The notes: generated from the sequence alone by a model not told the origin. A stretch of 64,000 bases of DNA from an uncultured Paracoccaceae bacterium (GCA_947503775.1 CANNFE010000006.1:62001-126000), one strand, 5' to 3'. Shown: positions 35,841 to 44,476, counted from the first letter of the stretch. Numbers and translations: made by a program.

Positions 35841-36233
35841 TCAGTTCACCTTGCGGGTGGGCGTGAAGGGGAGAGGCGCCACGGGGATGCCGTCGTCGAT
35901 CAGGGCCTTGGCGTCGGCGGGTTTCGCCTCGCCGTAGATCGGGCGTTCGGGCGCGGTGCCGTCCTGCATGGCGCGCGCCTCGGTCGCGAAGTCGGGGCCG
36001 ACATAGTCGCAATTGCTTTCCACATGGGATTTGAACGCTGCGAGTGCCTTGACGGGATCGATCTTGACCCCGCCGCCGATCTTGGGGGCCATGAGGGTTT
36101 TCTCGACTGCCGTTGAGCCGCAGTCGAGGCAGGTCAGGCGGCCTGCGGCGCGCAGGTCCTCGTAGGCGTCCGAGGACTGGAACCAGCTTTCGAAACTGTG
36201 CCCGTCGGCGCATTTGAGGGTGTATTTGATCAT
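35841..36233 (-). CDS. DUF1178 family protein
   Basis: 130 aa. MIKYTLKCADGHSFESWFQS and LTCLDCGSTAVEKTLMAPK are the DUF1178 zinc-ribbon-like start, with four Cys/His positions (CADGH, CLDC). Function of the family is unknown. Lies between the SDR and Nudix genes, all on the minus strand. Confidence 0.85.
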   Translation of the reverse strand: MIKYTLKCADGHSFESWFQSSDAYEDLRAAGRLTCLDCGSTAVEKTLMAPKIGGGVKIDPVKALAAFKSHVESNCDYVGPDFATEARAMQDGTAPERPIYGEAKPADAKALIDDGIPVAPLPFTPTRKVN

Positions 36234-36290
36234 GCGGGGTCTTTCACATCCTGCCGTTATCTAGGGTGCGCGCTGGCTGGAGCACAGGGG

Positions 36291-36767
36291 TCAGGGCGAG
36301 AGTGACGCAGGGTCGAAGCGGCGCAGGATCTCGGCAAGGCCGGGTTCGTCCACACGCTCTGCCGCCTTTTCGGGGGTGAACCACTTGCGGCGGCGTTCAT
36401 CCTTTTCCGGCCAGCTGTTGAGGACCGTCTTGACCTTGATCGGGTAGACGAGCGCCAGGTAGGGCTGGCGTTTGTCGTGGTGTTTGCGGGTGTCGAAGAC
36501 GCCAAGGCAGATGTCGTAGCTGCGCCCGCGCAGGCCTGCCTCTTCGTAGGCTTCGATGGCGGCGGCACCGGCGGGCGTGCGGCCATGCATCGGCCATCCC
36601 TTGGGCAGGATCCAGCGCTTGGAGGTACGGCTGGTGACGAGGCAGATCTGGACCTCGCCTTTCTTGACGCGCCAGCAGAGCGCCGCGAACTGGGTGCGGA
36701 CGCTGCGCTTGGAGACGCCCGAGAGCGAGAGCTTTCGGGGCTTGTTCAGGGGACGCATCATGGTCAT
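36291..36767 (-). CDS. Nudix hydrolase
   Basis: 158 aa. Nudix fold with the box region PKGWPMHGRTPAGAAAIEAYEEAGL; the EAYEEAGL half is canonical but the expected Arg before EAxEE is Ile, a variant common in alphaproteobacterial diadenosine/diphosphoinositol-phosphate-type Nudix proteins. Hydrolyses a nucleoside diphosphate linked moiety; substrate unknown. ATG 36767 or the near Met two codons on. Confidence 0.85.
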   Translation of the reverse strand: MTMMRPLNKPRKLSLSGVSKRSVRTQFAALCWRVKKGEVQICLVTSRTSKRWILPKGWPMHGRTPAGAAAIEAYEEAGLRGRSYDICLGVFDTRKHHDKRQPYLALVYPIKVKTVLNSWPEKDERRRKWFTPEKAAERVDEPGLAEILRRFDPASLSP

Positions 36768-36865
36768 CGGTCTGAGGCGGTCTAGCCTTTGTTGGTGGAC
36801 TCGAAGCCTCTTGTTAGCGGTTTCAAGGTCTTATTGCAAAGTTCAGCCCGTAAAGGATCTCAACC

Positions 36866-38029
36866 GTGACTAAAAAGTGGTTAACGGAGCCGGTCTTTAT
36901 CGGGCACGAGATCTACCGGCATTCCAGCTACGGGGGCTGGCATCCGCTGCGGATCCCGCGTGTGTCGACCGTGATCGATCTGGCGCGGGCGCTGGACTGG
37001 CTGCCGGACCGGCAGTACAGGACGTCGCCTCGGGCGCGGGTGGCGGCGCTGACGGAGTGGCATGCGCCCGATTACGTGGCCGCTGTCGAGCGGGCCGAAG
37101 CCGCGGGGGCCGTGACGGAGGAGGAGCGGGCGCTTTATGCGCTCGGGACGCCCTCGAACCCGGTCTATCCGGAGATGTTCCGGCGGCCTGCGACGGCGGT
37201 GGGCGGGTCGATCCTGGCGGGCGCGCTGCTGGAAGGCGGCGGGGTCGTGCATCATCCGGCGGGCGGCACGCATCATGGCCTGCCGGGGCGGGCGAACGGG
37301 TTCTGCTATTTCAACGATCCGGTCTTTGCGGTGCTGTCTTTGCGCGCGCATGGGGTGCGGCGCGTGGCCTATGTGGATATCGATGCGCATCATCCGGACG
37401 GGGTGGAGGTCGCGTTCGGCGCAGATCCGGACGTGCTGATGCTCTCGGTCCATGAGGAGGGGCGGTGGCCACGCACGGGCGGGCTGGAGGATCGCGGGGC
37501 CGGGCAGGTCTGGAACCTGCCGGTGCCGCGCGGGCTGAATGACAGCGAGATGGCGGTGATCCGGGAGGAGCTGATCGGGCCCGTGGTGGAGGCTTTTGCG
37601 CCCGAGGCGATCGTGCTGCAATGCGGATCGGATGCGGTCGAGGAGGATCCGCAATCGCGGCTGAGCCTGTCGAACCGGGCGCATTGGGCGATCGCGGAGC
37701 GGCTGTTGCCCATGGCGCCGCGCTTTCTGGCCCTGGGGGGCGGCGGGTATAATCCGTGGTCGGTCGGACGGCTCTGGACCGGGATCTGGGGCGTGCTGAA
37801 CGGGCAGCCGCCACCGGACCGGCTCCCGGATGCGGCGGAGGCCGTGCTGCGGGGGCTGAGCTGGCAGCATGACCGGCGGGGACGCAATCCGCCGGAGCAT
37901 TGGTTCACGACATTGGGGGACGTGCCACGCGACGGGTCGGTGCGGCCCGAGATTGGGGCGCGGATCGCGGAGCTTTACCGGGGCAGGAGCGGGTCGAGCC
38001 GGGCGAGAAGCGCGTCGAGATCGATCTGA
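36866..38029 (+). CDS. Histone deacetylase / AcuC-like deacetylase
   Basis: 387 aa from GTG 36866 (AAAGGA upstream). Arginase/deacetylase fold: PAGGTHHGLPGRANGFCYFND (active-site His pair), VAYVDIDAHHPDGVEVAF (zinc Asp/His), LQCGSDAVEEDPQSRLSLS (second zinc Asp) and FLALGGGGYNPWSVGRLW. Zinc-dependent deacetylation of acetyl-lysine or acetylated polyamines. A small oddity is Pro in HHPDG where HHGDG/HHGNG is usual. Its 3' end overlaps the convergent kdtA gene by 55 nt. Confidence 0.88.
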   Translation: MTKKWLTEPVFIGHEIYRHSSYGGWHPLRIPRVSTVIDLARALDWLPDRQYRTSPRARVAALTEWHAPDYVAAVERAEAAGAVTEEERALYALGTPSNPVYPEMFRRPATAVGGSILAGALLEGGGVVHHPAGGTHHGLPGRANGFCYFNDPVFAVLSLRAHGVRRVAYVDIDAHHPDGVEVAFGADPDVLMLSVHEEGRWPRTGGLEDRGAGQVWNLPVPRGLNDSEMAVIREELIGPVVEAFAPEAIVLQCGSDAVEEDPQSRLSLSNRAHWAIAERLLPMAPRFLALGGGGYNPWSVGRLWTGIWGVLNGQPPPDRLPDAAEAVLRGLSWQHDRRGRNPPEHWFTTLGDVPRDGSVRPEIGARIAELYRGRSGSSRARSASRSI

Positions 38030-39204
38030 GAGGTGAGGGCGGCCTTTGCTTTGGCGGGCATATCGGAGCCATTCAGATGGGAAAGGATGGCCTTGGCGAT
38101 CTGGTCCGGAACTTCGGCGAGGGCTGCGCCGCCTTTTGTATCGAGCGCCTCGTAGGCGGCGCGGAAGTTGTCGAGATGGGGCCCGTGAAGGATTGCGGTG
38201 CCGTAGGCGGCGGGCTCGTGAGGGGTGTGACCGCCTTTGTTCACGAGGGAGCCGCCGATGAAAGTGACGGCGGCAAGGCGATACCAGAGCGGCATCTCTC
38301 CCATCGTGTCGGCGAGGTAGATATCGGCAGTCGGGGCCTCGCCCGAGGAGCGGCGGGCGAGGGTGAGGCCGCGTTCGGTGATCAGGCGGGCGATATCCTC
38401 GGCCCGTCGGGGATGGCGGGGGGCGAGGATGGCCTTGAGGTTGGGCTGCTGGTCGCGGGCGAGGAGAAAGGCGTCGAGAAGGAGGGCGTCCTCGCCGTCG
38501 TGTGTGGAGGCGAGGAGGACGGTCGTAGATCTGGGGAAGGCGGTTTGCAGGTCGACGGGCAGGGGATCGGTATTCGGGGTGTAGAGCGCTTTGAGGTCGA
38601 TCTGCGGCGCGATGGCGGCCTCGGGGACGCCGAGGGTGCGGAAGCGGTGCTCGGCCTCCTCGCTTTGGGCGGAGAGGAGCGTGATCGGGCCGAGGGCCGC
38701 TTTGGCGAGGCCAGGCAGGCGGGACCAGCCCCGGGCGCTGCGTTCGGACATGCGGGCGGCGAGGAGGGCCGTCGGGATGCTGGTTTCGGCGCAGGTGGCA
38801 AGGCGGTTGGGCCAAAGCTCGTTTTCCAGCGTGAGGAACGCTGTGACCGTCTGGCGCCGGAGGGCGCGGCGGGTGAGCCAGCGCAGATCGAGCGGGGCGA
38901 GCGTCGCGGTGGTTCGCGGGAGCTGCCATCCGGCGACGAGATCGCGGCCGGTCACGGTGTTGGCGGTGATCCAGAGACGCTGGCGCGGATGCCGTGTGAG
39001 CAGGGCATCGAGGAGCGGGCGGGCGGAGGCGAGCTCTCCGTTACTGGCACCGTGCAGCCAGAGGGCGGGACCCTCCCCGCGCGGCGGACCGGTGAGGCGG
39101 GCGCGCAGGGCGGCGGCATCCTCGCGCCCGCTGAGCCTGCGCCAGAGGAAGAGTCCGGCGAGGAGCGGCGCGAGCAGGGTGATGAGCAGGCGGTAAAGAT
39201 GCAT
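37975..39204 (-). CDS. waaA: 3-deoxy-D-manno-octulosonic acid (Kdo) transferase
   Basis: 409 aa, N-terminal membrane anchor (LYRLLITLLAPLLAGLFLW). Adds Kdo to lipid IVA in lipopolysaccharide synthesis at the inner membrane face. The GT-B motifs are present: LHGASNGELASARPLL with the catalytic Glu, FLTLENELWPN, and the C-terminal PLWYRLAAVTFIGGSLVNKGGHTPHEPAAYG. ATG 39204 chosen as the first Met before the anchor; overlaps the HDAC gene tail to tail. Confidence 0.9.
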   Translation of the reverse strand: MHLYRLLITLLAPLLAGLFLWRRLSGREDAAALRARLTGPPRGEGPALWLHGASNGELASARPLLDALLTRHPRQRLWITANTVTGRDLVAGWQLPRTTATLAPLDLRWLTRRALRRQTVTAFLTLENELWPNRLATCAETSIPTALLAARMSERSARGWSRLPGLAKAALGPITLLSAQSEEAEHRFRTLGVPEAAIAPQIDLKALYTPNTDPLPVDLQTAFPRSTTVLLASTHDGEDALLLDAFLLARDQQPNLKAILAPRHPRRAEDIARLITERGLTLARRSSGEAPTADIYLADTMGEMPLWYRLAAVTFIGGSLVNKGGHTPHEPAAYGTAILHGPHLDNFRAAYEALDTKGGAALAEVPDQIAKAILSHLNGSDMPAKAKAALTSQIDLDALLARLDPLLPR

Positions 39205-39272
39205 TGCCCGGACCGTGCCCGCGCGGGGCGATGCTGTCGAGAGGCAGATCTCCGGCGCCCGGGGGGAGCTGC

Positions 39273-39306
39273 GTGTCGCTGCGCGCCACGACACCCACCC
39301 GCCCGG
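39273..39306 (+). repeat. Intergenic hairpin element (GTGTCG...CGACACCCACCCGCCCGG), copy 2
   Basis: GTGTCG at 39273 pairs with CGACAC at 39289, followed by CCACCCGCCCGG. Same design as the copy at 18421, between waaA and the Pro-rich protein gene. Confidence 0.6.
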
Positions 39307-39338
39307 GGCCGTCCCGCGCGGCAGGCCGGACGGCGCGT

Positions 39339-40121
39339 TTATTGGAAGCCGGGTTTGCCGACCTTGATGGTCATTCCCTTGAAGAGGTTCGGCCCGTCAT
39401 TGTCATGCAGGCTCTGGATGTTGAGATTGAGGAAGTCCCGGAGCGGTCCAACATAGGGCTTGGCCTTCTCGAGGTAGACGGCATCGCCATAGAAGATGTC
39501 CGGATGGCTTGCGATGACGAGCTCTCCGCTGTCGTCCCGGCCCACCACGACGGCCACATGGTCCGCGCCGTTGAACGTGATGAAATCGCCCGGTCTGGCG
39601 GTCTGGGTTCCGTGGATGTCGACGACCCTCGCGGCCTCGCCGGCCTTTTTGGTGACCATCGAGAAACTGACGTCGGCGGGCGTGTTTGCACCGAAGATGC
39701 GCTGGTTCTTTCCGGCAATGTCTCCGATCGGCGCGCCCTTGAGAACGGAGTCGCGCCAAGCGGCCGCGTCCGGTTTGCTGACCTGTCCGGCGCGCATGGC
39801 GGCAAGGAGCGCCCATTCATAGCAGTTCATGGTGGTCTTGTCGGCAAAGCGCGCGAGATCCCTTTCGCTTGCCGGGATCGGATCGCGGGTGTTGATCCAG
39901 TCGGCGAAGGATTGCGTGCTGGCGGGATGTCTGTCGCCCGGGCCGCCCCAGAACATCTCGATCCGGGCCTGTTGAAGGGCGGCCCCGTCCGTTGTGGCCG
40001 GTGCATCGGGGCGGCTTTGCGCGAGGGCGCCTGGCGGCGGGCCGGGAGCGAGATCGGGGAACGGCTCCGGCGGTATGCGGGCTGCTGCGCTGAGGGTCGG
40101 GGTGATGGGGGGTGTCGACAT
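39339..40121 (-). CDS. Pro-rich protein with NlpC/P60-like Cys-His core, possible effector
   Basis: 260 aa from ATG 40121, which has a strong AAAGGAG. No signal peptide. The first ~50 residues are Pro/Ala-rich and look disordered; then a helical stretch, Cys100 in MNCYEWALLAAM, and His188 in GDFITFNGADHVAVVVG, the spacing and flanks of NlpC/P60-type cysteine peptidases/amidases. Could be a peptidoglycan-acting or other cysteine hydrolase; with the T6SS effector locus nearby (49 kb) an effector role is conceivable, but no immunity gene is evident. Function not established. Confidence 0.6.
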   Translation of the reverse strand: MSTPPITPTLSAAARIPPEPFPDLAPGPPPGALAQSRPDAPATTDGAALQQARIEMFWGGPGDRHPASTQSFADWINTRDPIPASERDLARFADKTTMNCYEWALLAAMRAGQVSKPDAAAWRDSVLKGAPIGDIAGKNQRIFGANTPADVSFSMVTKKAGEAARVVDIHGTQTARPGDFITFNGADHVAVVVGRDDSGELVIASHPDIFYGDAVYLEKAKPYVGPLRDFLNLNIQSLHDNDGPNLFKGMTIKVGKPGFQ

Positions 40122-40254
40122 GTCATCTCCTTTGATCGAGTGCGTTGCCGCGATGTCCTGGCTGGCGCGTCTTACGAGGCGCTGACATAAGCCGCATTCG
40201 CGCGGCGTTGGCACGGCTCCGCCAGCGGGCTTGCAACGGCGCAATCGGATCGCC

Positions 40255-40995
40255 ATGGTCCGCCACATGGCCTGGTTGATCCGCCTTCTTCTTTGCCTTG
40301 CGGGGCCTGTGCATGCGGAGACCGTGACGGTGTTCGCGGCGGCGAGCCTGAAGGGGCCGCTCGATCAGGCGGTGGAGACCTGGGCGGAGGCGGCGGGGCA
40401 CGAGGCGCAGGTGGCCTACGCGGGATCGGCGACCATCGCGCGGCAGATCGATCAGGGCGCGCCGGCGGATCTGGTGCTGCTGGCGAGCCCGCTTTGGGCG
40501 GATTGGCTGTCGGAGCGGGGATTTGCGGGGGCGGAGGCCCCGGTTGCGTATCTGTCGAACCGGCTGGTGCTGATCGCGCCGGAGCCGGGCGCTCTGGAGC
40601 TGACCGTAGAGGCTGTGGCGGCGCGGCTGGGCGACGGGCGGCTGGCGATGGCGATGACCGATGCGGTGCCGGCGGGGATCTACGGGCGCGCCTCGCTCGA
40701 GGCGCTGGGGCTGTGGGACGGCGTGGCCGGGCGGCTGGCCGAGATGGGCAATGTGCGGGCGGCACTGGCGCTGGTCGCTTTGGGAGAGGCGCCGCTGGGG
40801 CTGGTCTACCGGACGGATGCCGAGGCCGAGGTGGATGTCTTCGTCGTGGCGGATCTGCCTCTGGAGAGCCATCCGAGGATCCTCTATCCGCTGGCGCTTT
40901 TGAGCGAGAGTGCTCCGGCGGAGGATCTTTTTGCCTATCTGCAAGGCCCGGAGGGCCGGGCGGCCTTTCTCGAGGCCGGATTTCTGGAGCCCTGA
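40255..40995 (+). CDS. modA: Molybdate ABC transporter substrate-binding protein
   Basis: 246 aa with signal peptide ending VHA-ETV. Periplasmic molybdate/tungstate binding protein: TVTVFAAASLKGPLDQAVETW, YAGSATIARQIDQGAPADLVLLAS, MTDAVPAGIYGRASLEALG, ALALVALGEAPLGLVYRTDA. ATG 40255 selected over the upstream TTG (40231). The stop overlaps modB (TGATG). Molybdate is needed for the CoxL-type enzyme in this window. Confidence 0.92.
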   Translation: MVRHMAWLIRLLLCLAGPVHAETVTVFAAASLKGPLDQAVETWAEAAGHEAQVAYAGSATIARQIDQGAPADLVLLASPLWADWLSERGFAGAEAPVAYLSNRLVLIAPEPGALELTVEAVAARLGDGRLAMAMTDAVPAGIYGRASLEALGLWDGVAGRLAEMGNVRAALALVALGEAPLGLVYRTDAEAEVDVFVVADLPLESHPRILYPLALLSESAPAEDLFAYLQGPEGRAAFLEAGFLEP

Positions 40996-41696
40996 TGGAC
41001 CTCGATCTGCTGGGACCCGCCGAATGGGAGGCGGTGCGCTTGTCGCTGCGCGTCTCGCTCGTGGCGACGCTGGTGAGCCTGCCGCTGGGGATCTTCGTTG
41101 CCTATGCGCTGGCGCGGTGGCGCTTTCCCGGCCATGGGCTGCTTAACGGGCTGGTGCATTTGCCGCTGGTCCTGCCGCCGGTGGTGACGGGCTATCTGCT
41201 GCTGGTTCTGCTGGGGCGGCGCGGTGTGCTGGGCGAGTGGCTGAACGAGACCTTTGGGCTGGTCGTGGCCTTCCGCTGGACGGGGGCGGCGATTGCCGCC
41301 GGAGTGATGGCTTTTCCGCTTTTGGTGCGCGCTGTCCGGCTGGCCATCGAGGCGGTCGATCCGGGGCTTGAGGAGGCGGCGGCGACATTGGGCGCGTCGC
41401 GGGTGCGGGTCTTTCTGACGGTGACGCTGCCGCTGATCTGGCCGGGGCTGCTGGCCGGAGCGGTGCTGGCCTTTGCCAAGGCGATGGGCGAATTCGGCGC
41501 GACGATCACTTTCGTCGCCGCGATCCCCGGCGAGACGCTGACGATCCCCTCGGCGATCTACACGGCGCTTCAGGTGCCGGGCCGGGAGGATGCGGTGCTG
41601 GCGCTGGTCGTGATCTCGATCGCGGTGGCGATGGTGGCGGTTCTGCTGTCGGAGGCGCTGGCACGCCGGGCGGCGCGGCGGATCGCGGGCGCATGA
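40995..41696 (+). CDS. modB: Molybdate ABC transporter permease
   Basis: 233 aa, five to six membrane helices. EAAATLGASRVRVFLTVTLPLIWPG is the EAA loop binding ModC; LVLPPVVTGYLLLVLLGRRG and GEFGATITFVAAIPGETLTIPSAIY are ModB hallmarks. Starts on the modA stop and overlaps modC by 4 nt (ATGA). Confidence 0.94.
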   Translation: MDLDLLGPAEWEAVRLSLRVSLVATLVSLPLGIFVAYALARWRFPGHGLLNGLVHLPLVLPPVVTGYLLLVLLGRRGVLGEWLNETFGLVVAFRWTGAAIAAGVMAFPLLVRAVRLAIEAVDPGLEEAAATLGASRVRVFLTVTLPLIWPGLLAGAVLAFAKAMGEFGATITFVAAIPGETLTIPSAIYTALQVPGREDAVLALVVISIAVAMVAVLLSEALARRAARRIAGA

Positions 41697-42763
41697 CGCT
41701 GTCGGTTCGCATCGCGCATGACTTTGGCGCCGCGCAGCTTGATCTGGCCTTTGAGGCGCCGGGCGGGGTGACTGCGCTTTATGGGCCATCCGGCGCTGGA
41801 AAGACGAGCGTTGTCAATGCTGTCGCGGGCCTTCTTAAGCCGGGTAACGGGCGGATCGTTCTGGATGGGGAGGTTCTGGTCGATACCCAAGCGCGGCAGT
41901 TCGTGCCCGTGCGCAAGCGGCGGATGGGCTACGTGTTTCAGGACGGGCGGCTCTTCCCTCATCTGACGGTGGCGCAGAATCTGGCCTATGGGCGAAGCGG
42001 CGCCTCGCCGGACAGGGTGGTGGATCTGCTGGATCTGGGCGGGCTTCTAACGCGCTATCCGGCGCGGCTTTCGGGGGGCGAGAAGCAGCGGGTGGCCATC
42101 GGGCGCGCGCTGCTGAGCGGGCCGCGGATGCTGCTGATGGACGAGCCGCTGGCCTCGCTCGATCCGGCGCGCAAGGCCGAGATCCTGCCCTATCTCGACC
42201 GGCTGGTGGCCGAGACCAAGCTGCCGGTGATCTATGTCAGTCACGCCGCCGAAGAGGTTCTGCGGCTGGCGACGACGCTGGTTCTGATCGAGGACGGGCG
42301 CGTGATCGAGGCCGGGCCGGTTGCGGAGGTCGCCGCGCATCCCGCGATTGCGCCGGTCGCGCCAAACGCGCCGGTCGGCACGGTGATCGAAGGCGTGGTC
42401 GGCGCGCGGCAGGCCGATGGGCTGACCGAGGTCGCGGCGGCGGGCGGGCAGCTTTATCTCAGCGGTGATCTGGGCGCGCCGGGCGCGCGCGTTGCGCTGC
42501 ATATCGGGGCCGAGGAGATCACGCTTGCGGCTGCGCTTCCGGCGGCGGTGGGAGCCGTCAATGTCCTGGATGTGACGGTTGATGCGATGCGGCTCTCGGG
42601 GCAGATGGTGACGCTTGGGCTTCTGGCGGGGCCGGACCGGCTGACAGCGCGGCTGCCGCGCCGGGCGGCGCTGCCGCTGGAATTGCGGCCGGGGCAGGCG
42701 CTGAAGGCCATCGTCCGGCCTGTCGTGCAGGCACAGCGATTGCCCTATCCCTTGGTGGAGTAG
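41693..42763 (+). CDS. modC: Molybdate ABC transporter ATP-binding protein
   Basis: 356 aa. Walker A GPSGAGKTS (31-39), Q-loop YVFQDGRLFPHLT, signature LSGGEKQRVAIGRALL, Walker B LLLMDEPLASLD, H-loop YVSHAAEE; C-terminal MOP/TOBE molybdate-binding domain (~285-352). Complete ModABC importer. Its 3' end overlaps the convergent LysR gene by 19 nt. Confidence 0.95.
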   Translation: MTLSVRIAHDFGAAQLDLAFEAPGGVTALYGPSGAGKTSVVNAVAGLLKPGNGRIVLDGEVLVDTQARQFVPVRKRRMGYVFQDGRLFPHLTVAQNLAYGRSGASPDRVVDLLDLGGLLTRYPARLSGGEKQRVAIGRALLSGPRMLLMDEPLASLDPARKAEILPYLDRLVAETKLPVIYVSHAAEEVLRLATTLVLIEDGRVIEAGPVAEVAAHPAIAPVAPNAPVGTVIEGVVGARQADGLTEVAAAGGQLYLSGDLGAPGARVALHIGAEEITLAAALPAAVGAVNVLDVTVDAMRLSGQMVTLGLLAGPDRLTARLPRRAALPLELRPGQALKAIVRPVVQAQRLPYPLVE

Positions 42764-43656
42764 GGATCGGTCGCGGTGTTCATCCTCAGATGCCGCATGA
42801 AGGCGCGGGCGACGCGCGGGACCGGGCGCGTATCGGAGACGGCGAAATAGATCTGATAGCGAATGGGCGAGTCGAAGCGCACGAAGGCCAGATCGTCAGC
42901 GCGGTAATTATAGAGCGGGAACGGGTTGATGACAGCGATGCCCAGCCCGTCCTTGGCCAGATCGGCGGCGGCAAAGGAGGTCGAAACCTCGGCGATGAGA
43001 TGCGGTTTGGCCTGCGCCTGCTGGAGGACGCGGTCGAGATGGCCGCGCCGCGCATGGCGGTGGGTGAGCGCGATCATGTCCTGACCGTCCAGATCCGCGG
43101 GCTCGAGCTTGTTGCGACCGGCCAGCGGATGATCGGGGCACATCGCGCAGACCGCCTCGGATTTGCGGTAGGGGATCAGCTTGACGCCGGCGCGGCTTAG
43201 CTCGACCCCGGTGATGCCGATATCGAAGCGATCGTCGAGAATGCCGCGCGTGACCTCGTCGGAGGTGTTGACCTCGAAGCTGACGAAGAAGCTGGGATTG
43301 GCTTTCAGGAAGCTGCCGATCTGGGAGACGAGAAAGCGGTGCGCATAGGTCGGCGGGGCGATGAGGCGCAGCGTTTCCTGCATCGGTTCGGTGGGGCCGT
43401 CGATGCGGTCGAGCGCCTCGAAAAGCGGGTCGAGCCTGCGATTGAGCCGGACCGCCTCTTGTGTGGGGCGCAGGCGTCCGCCGTCCCGTTCGAAAAGGGT
43501 GCCGCCGACGCGATCCTCGAGATTGGCGACCGAGCGGCTGATCGCCGATTGCGACAGGCCAAGCTGACGGGCGGCGCCGGTCGTGGTGCCGGCCTGCATC
43601 AAAGCGCGGAGCGCCTGATATTCAGGGATCGAATGCCATTTCCTTGGTCTACCCAT
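42745..43656 (-). CDS. LysR family transcriptional regulator
   Basis: 303 aa. N-terminal winged HTH (~8-68: YQALRALMQAGTTTGAARQLGLSQSAISRSVANLEDRVGGTLFER) and a LysR substrate-binding domain (~95-295). Target genes are unknown; it is convergent with modABC, so control of modABC is not implied by position. Confidence 0.92.
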   Translation of the reverse strand: MGRPRKWHSIPEYQALRALMQAGTTTGAARQLGLSQSAISRSVANLEDRVGGTLFERDGGRLRPTQEAVRLNRRLDPLFEALDRIDGPTEPMQETLRLIAPPTYAHRFLVSQIGSFLKANPSFFVSFEVNTSDEVTRGILDDRFDIGITGVELSRAGVKLIPYRKSEAVCAMCPDHPLAGRNKLEPADLDGQDMIALTHRHARRGHLDRVLQQAQAKPHLIAEVSTSFAAADLAKDGLGIAVINPFPLYNYRADDLAFVRFDSPIRYQIYFAVSDTRPVPRVARAFMRHLRMNTATDPYSTKG

Positions 43657-43770
43657 GGGGTGCTGAATAATGCGATTAGAGCCATGAGAAAAGCGGGTAA
43701 TGGCCAGCTGGTGCCAGAGACTTAACGCAAGGTCAGTTTTTCCAGGCCTTCGGCGGCGTGCCGGATTGGA

Positions 43771-44223
43771 TCAATGAAGGCGGGCGGGCCTGCTGCGCGG
43801 TCTGAGGCGGTGCATGTAGCGGCCGAGGCCCGCGGCGAGAAGGGCGATTTGCTCGGCGCGTGCGGGCGCGACGAGCTGGGCCGCGACCAGGGTGGCATCC
43901 TCGTGCAGGCCGTGACCGGCCAGGGTGACGAGCCGCGCGAAGAGCGCCTCGTCCGGGCCGATGCATCGGCAGTGGATCACGTGCCGTTTGAGCGGGCGGC
44001 GGGCGTGATCGCCGACCATCGAGATAACCGCATCGAGAAGGCCGACCGCCTCTTCGGTGTCGGCGGCGCAAAGGGCGGTCCGATAATCGAGGCGGACCAT
44101 CTGCTGACCTGCGGCGCCATCGCTCCACCAGCGCATATGGGTGACGATGCGGGCCTGAAAGGGGTCGATCCCGGTCAGGACGGGCGCGGCGCCGTGCAGC
44201 TGAAGCGGAGCGTAATGGGTCAT
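43771..44223 (-). CDS. Hypothetical protein downstream of hemP
   Basis: 150 aa. Begins MTHYAPLQLHGAAPVLTGIDPFQARIVTHMRWWSDG; includes RLDYRTALCAADTEEAVGLLDAVISMVG and a Cys-rich HVIHCRCIGPDEALFARLV. No recognised family. Overlaps hemP by 4 nt (ATGA), so translationally coupled; a haem- or iron-linked role is inferred only from that. Confidence 0.75.
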   Translation of the reverse strand: MTHYAPLQLHGAAPVLTGIDPFQARIVTHMRWWSDGAAGQQMVRLDYRTALCAADTEEAVGLLDAVISMVGDHARRPLKRHVIHCRCIGPDEALFARLVTLAGHGLHEDATLVAAQLVAPARAEQIALLAAGLGRYMHRLRPRSRPARLH

Positions 44224-44396
44224 TTCGTCAGGATCAGCTTGCCGGCGCGGGTGATGCGCAGGACGTAGGTCTTTTCGTCGAGCTGGATTGTCGTCTGCAC
44301 GCCGTCAGGGATCAGTTTGCGCGCATCATAGGCGGCGCATTGGACCGGGGCGCCGGTCTTTTGTTCGGGGGGCATCGGGATTTTCTGCACGATCAT
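44220..44396 (-). CDS. hemP: Hemin uptake protein HemP
   Basis: 58 aa. The C-terminal half AYDARKLIPDG...LDEKTYVLRITRAGKLILTK is the HemP/HmuP signature. HemP-type proteins promote expression of haem-uptake genes. ATG 44396 is used; the longer reading (44486) runs into the promoter. A near-palindromic TGA-N9-TCA sequence lies 66 nt upstream of the start. Confidence 0.85.
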   Translation of the reverse strand: MIVQKIPMPPEQKTGAPVQCAAYDARKLIPDGVQTTIQLDEKTYVLRITRAGKLILTK

Positions 44397-44461
44397 GACA
44401 TGTCTCCGGCTGAATGGGGATCCGGGGCTAGGAGAGGTGTGGCTGGGATCGATCTTATTCT

Positions 44462-44476
44462 TGAGTGAATCGCTCA
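44462..44476. promoter_or_regulatory. Candidate iron-regulatory (IRO-like) box upstream of hemP
   Basis: TGAGTGAATCGCTCA fits TGA-N9-TCA, the RirA-type IRO consensus of alphaproteobacteria, and is a near-perfect dyad (12 of 15 positions symmetric). Located between hemP and the divergent RND adaptor gene. Confidence 0.45.

Noticed and set aside
40122-40254. ModE-type operator upstream of modA
   Set aside because: Only a weak CTTA...TAAG symmetry near 40170; no CGTTATAT-like core.
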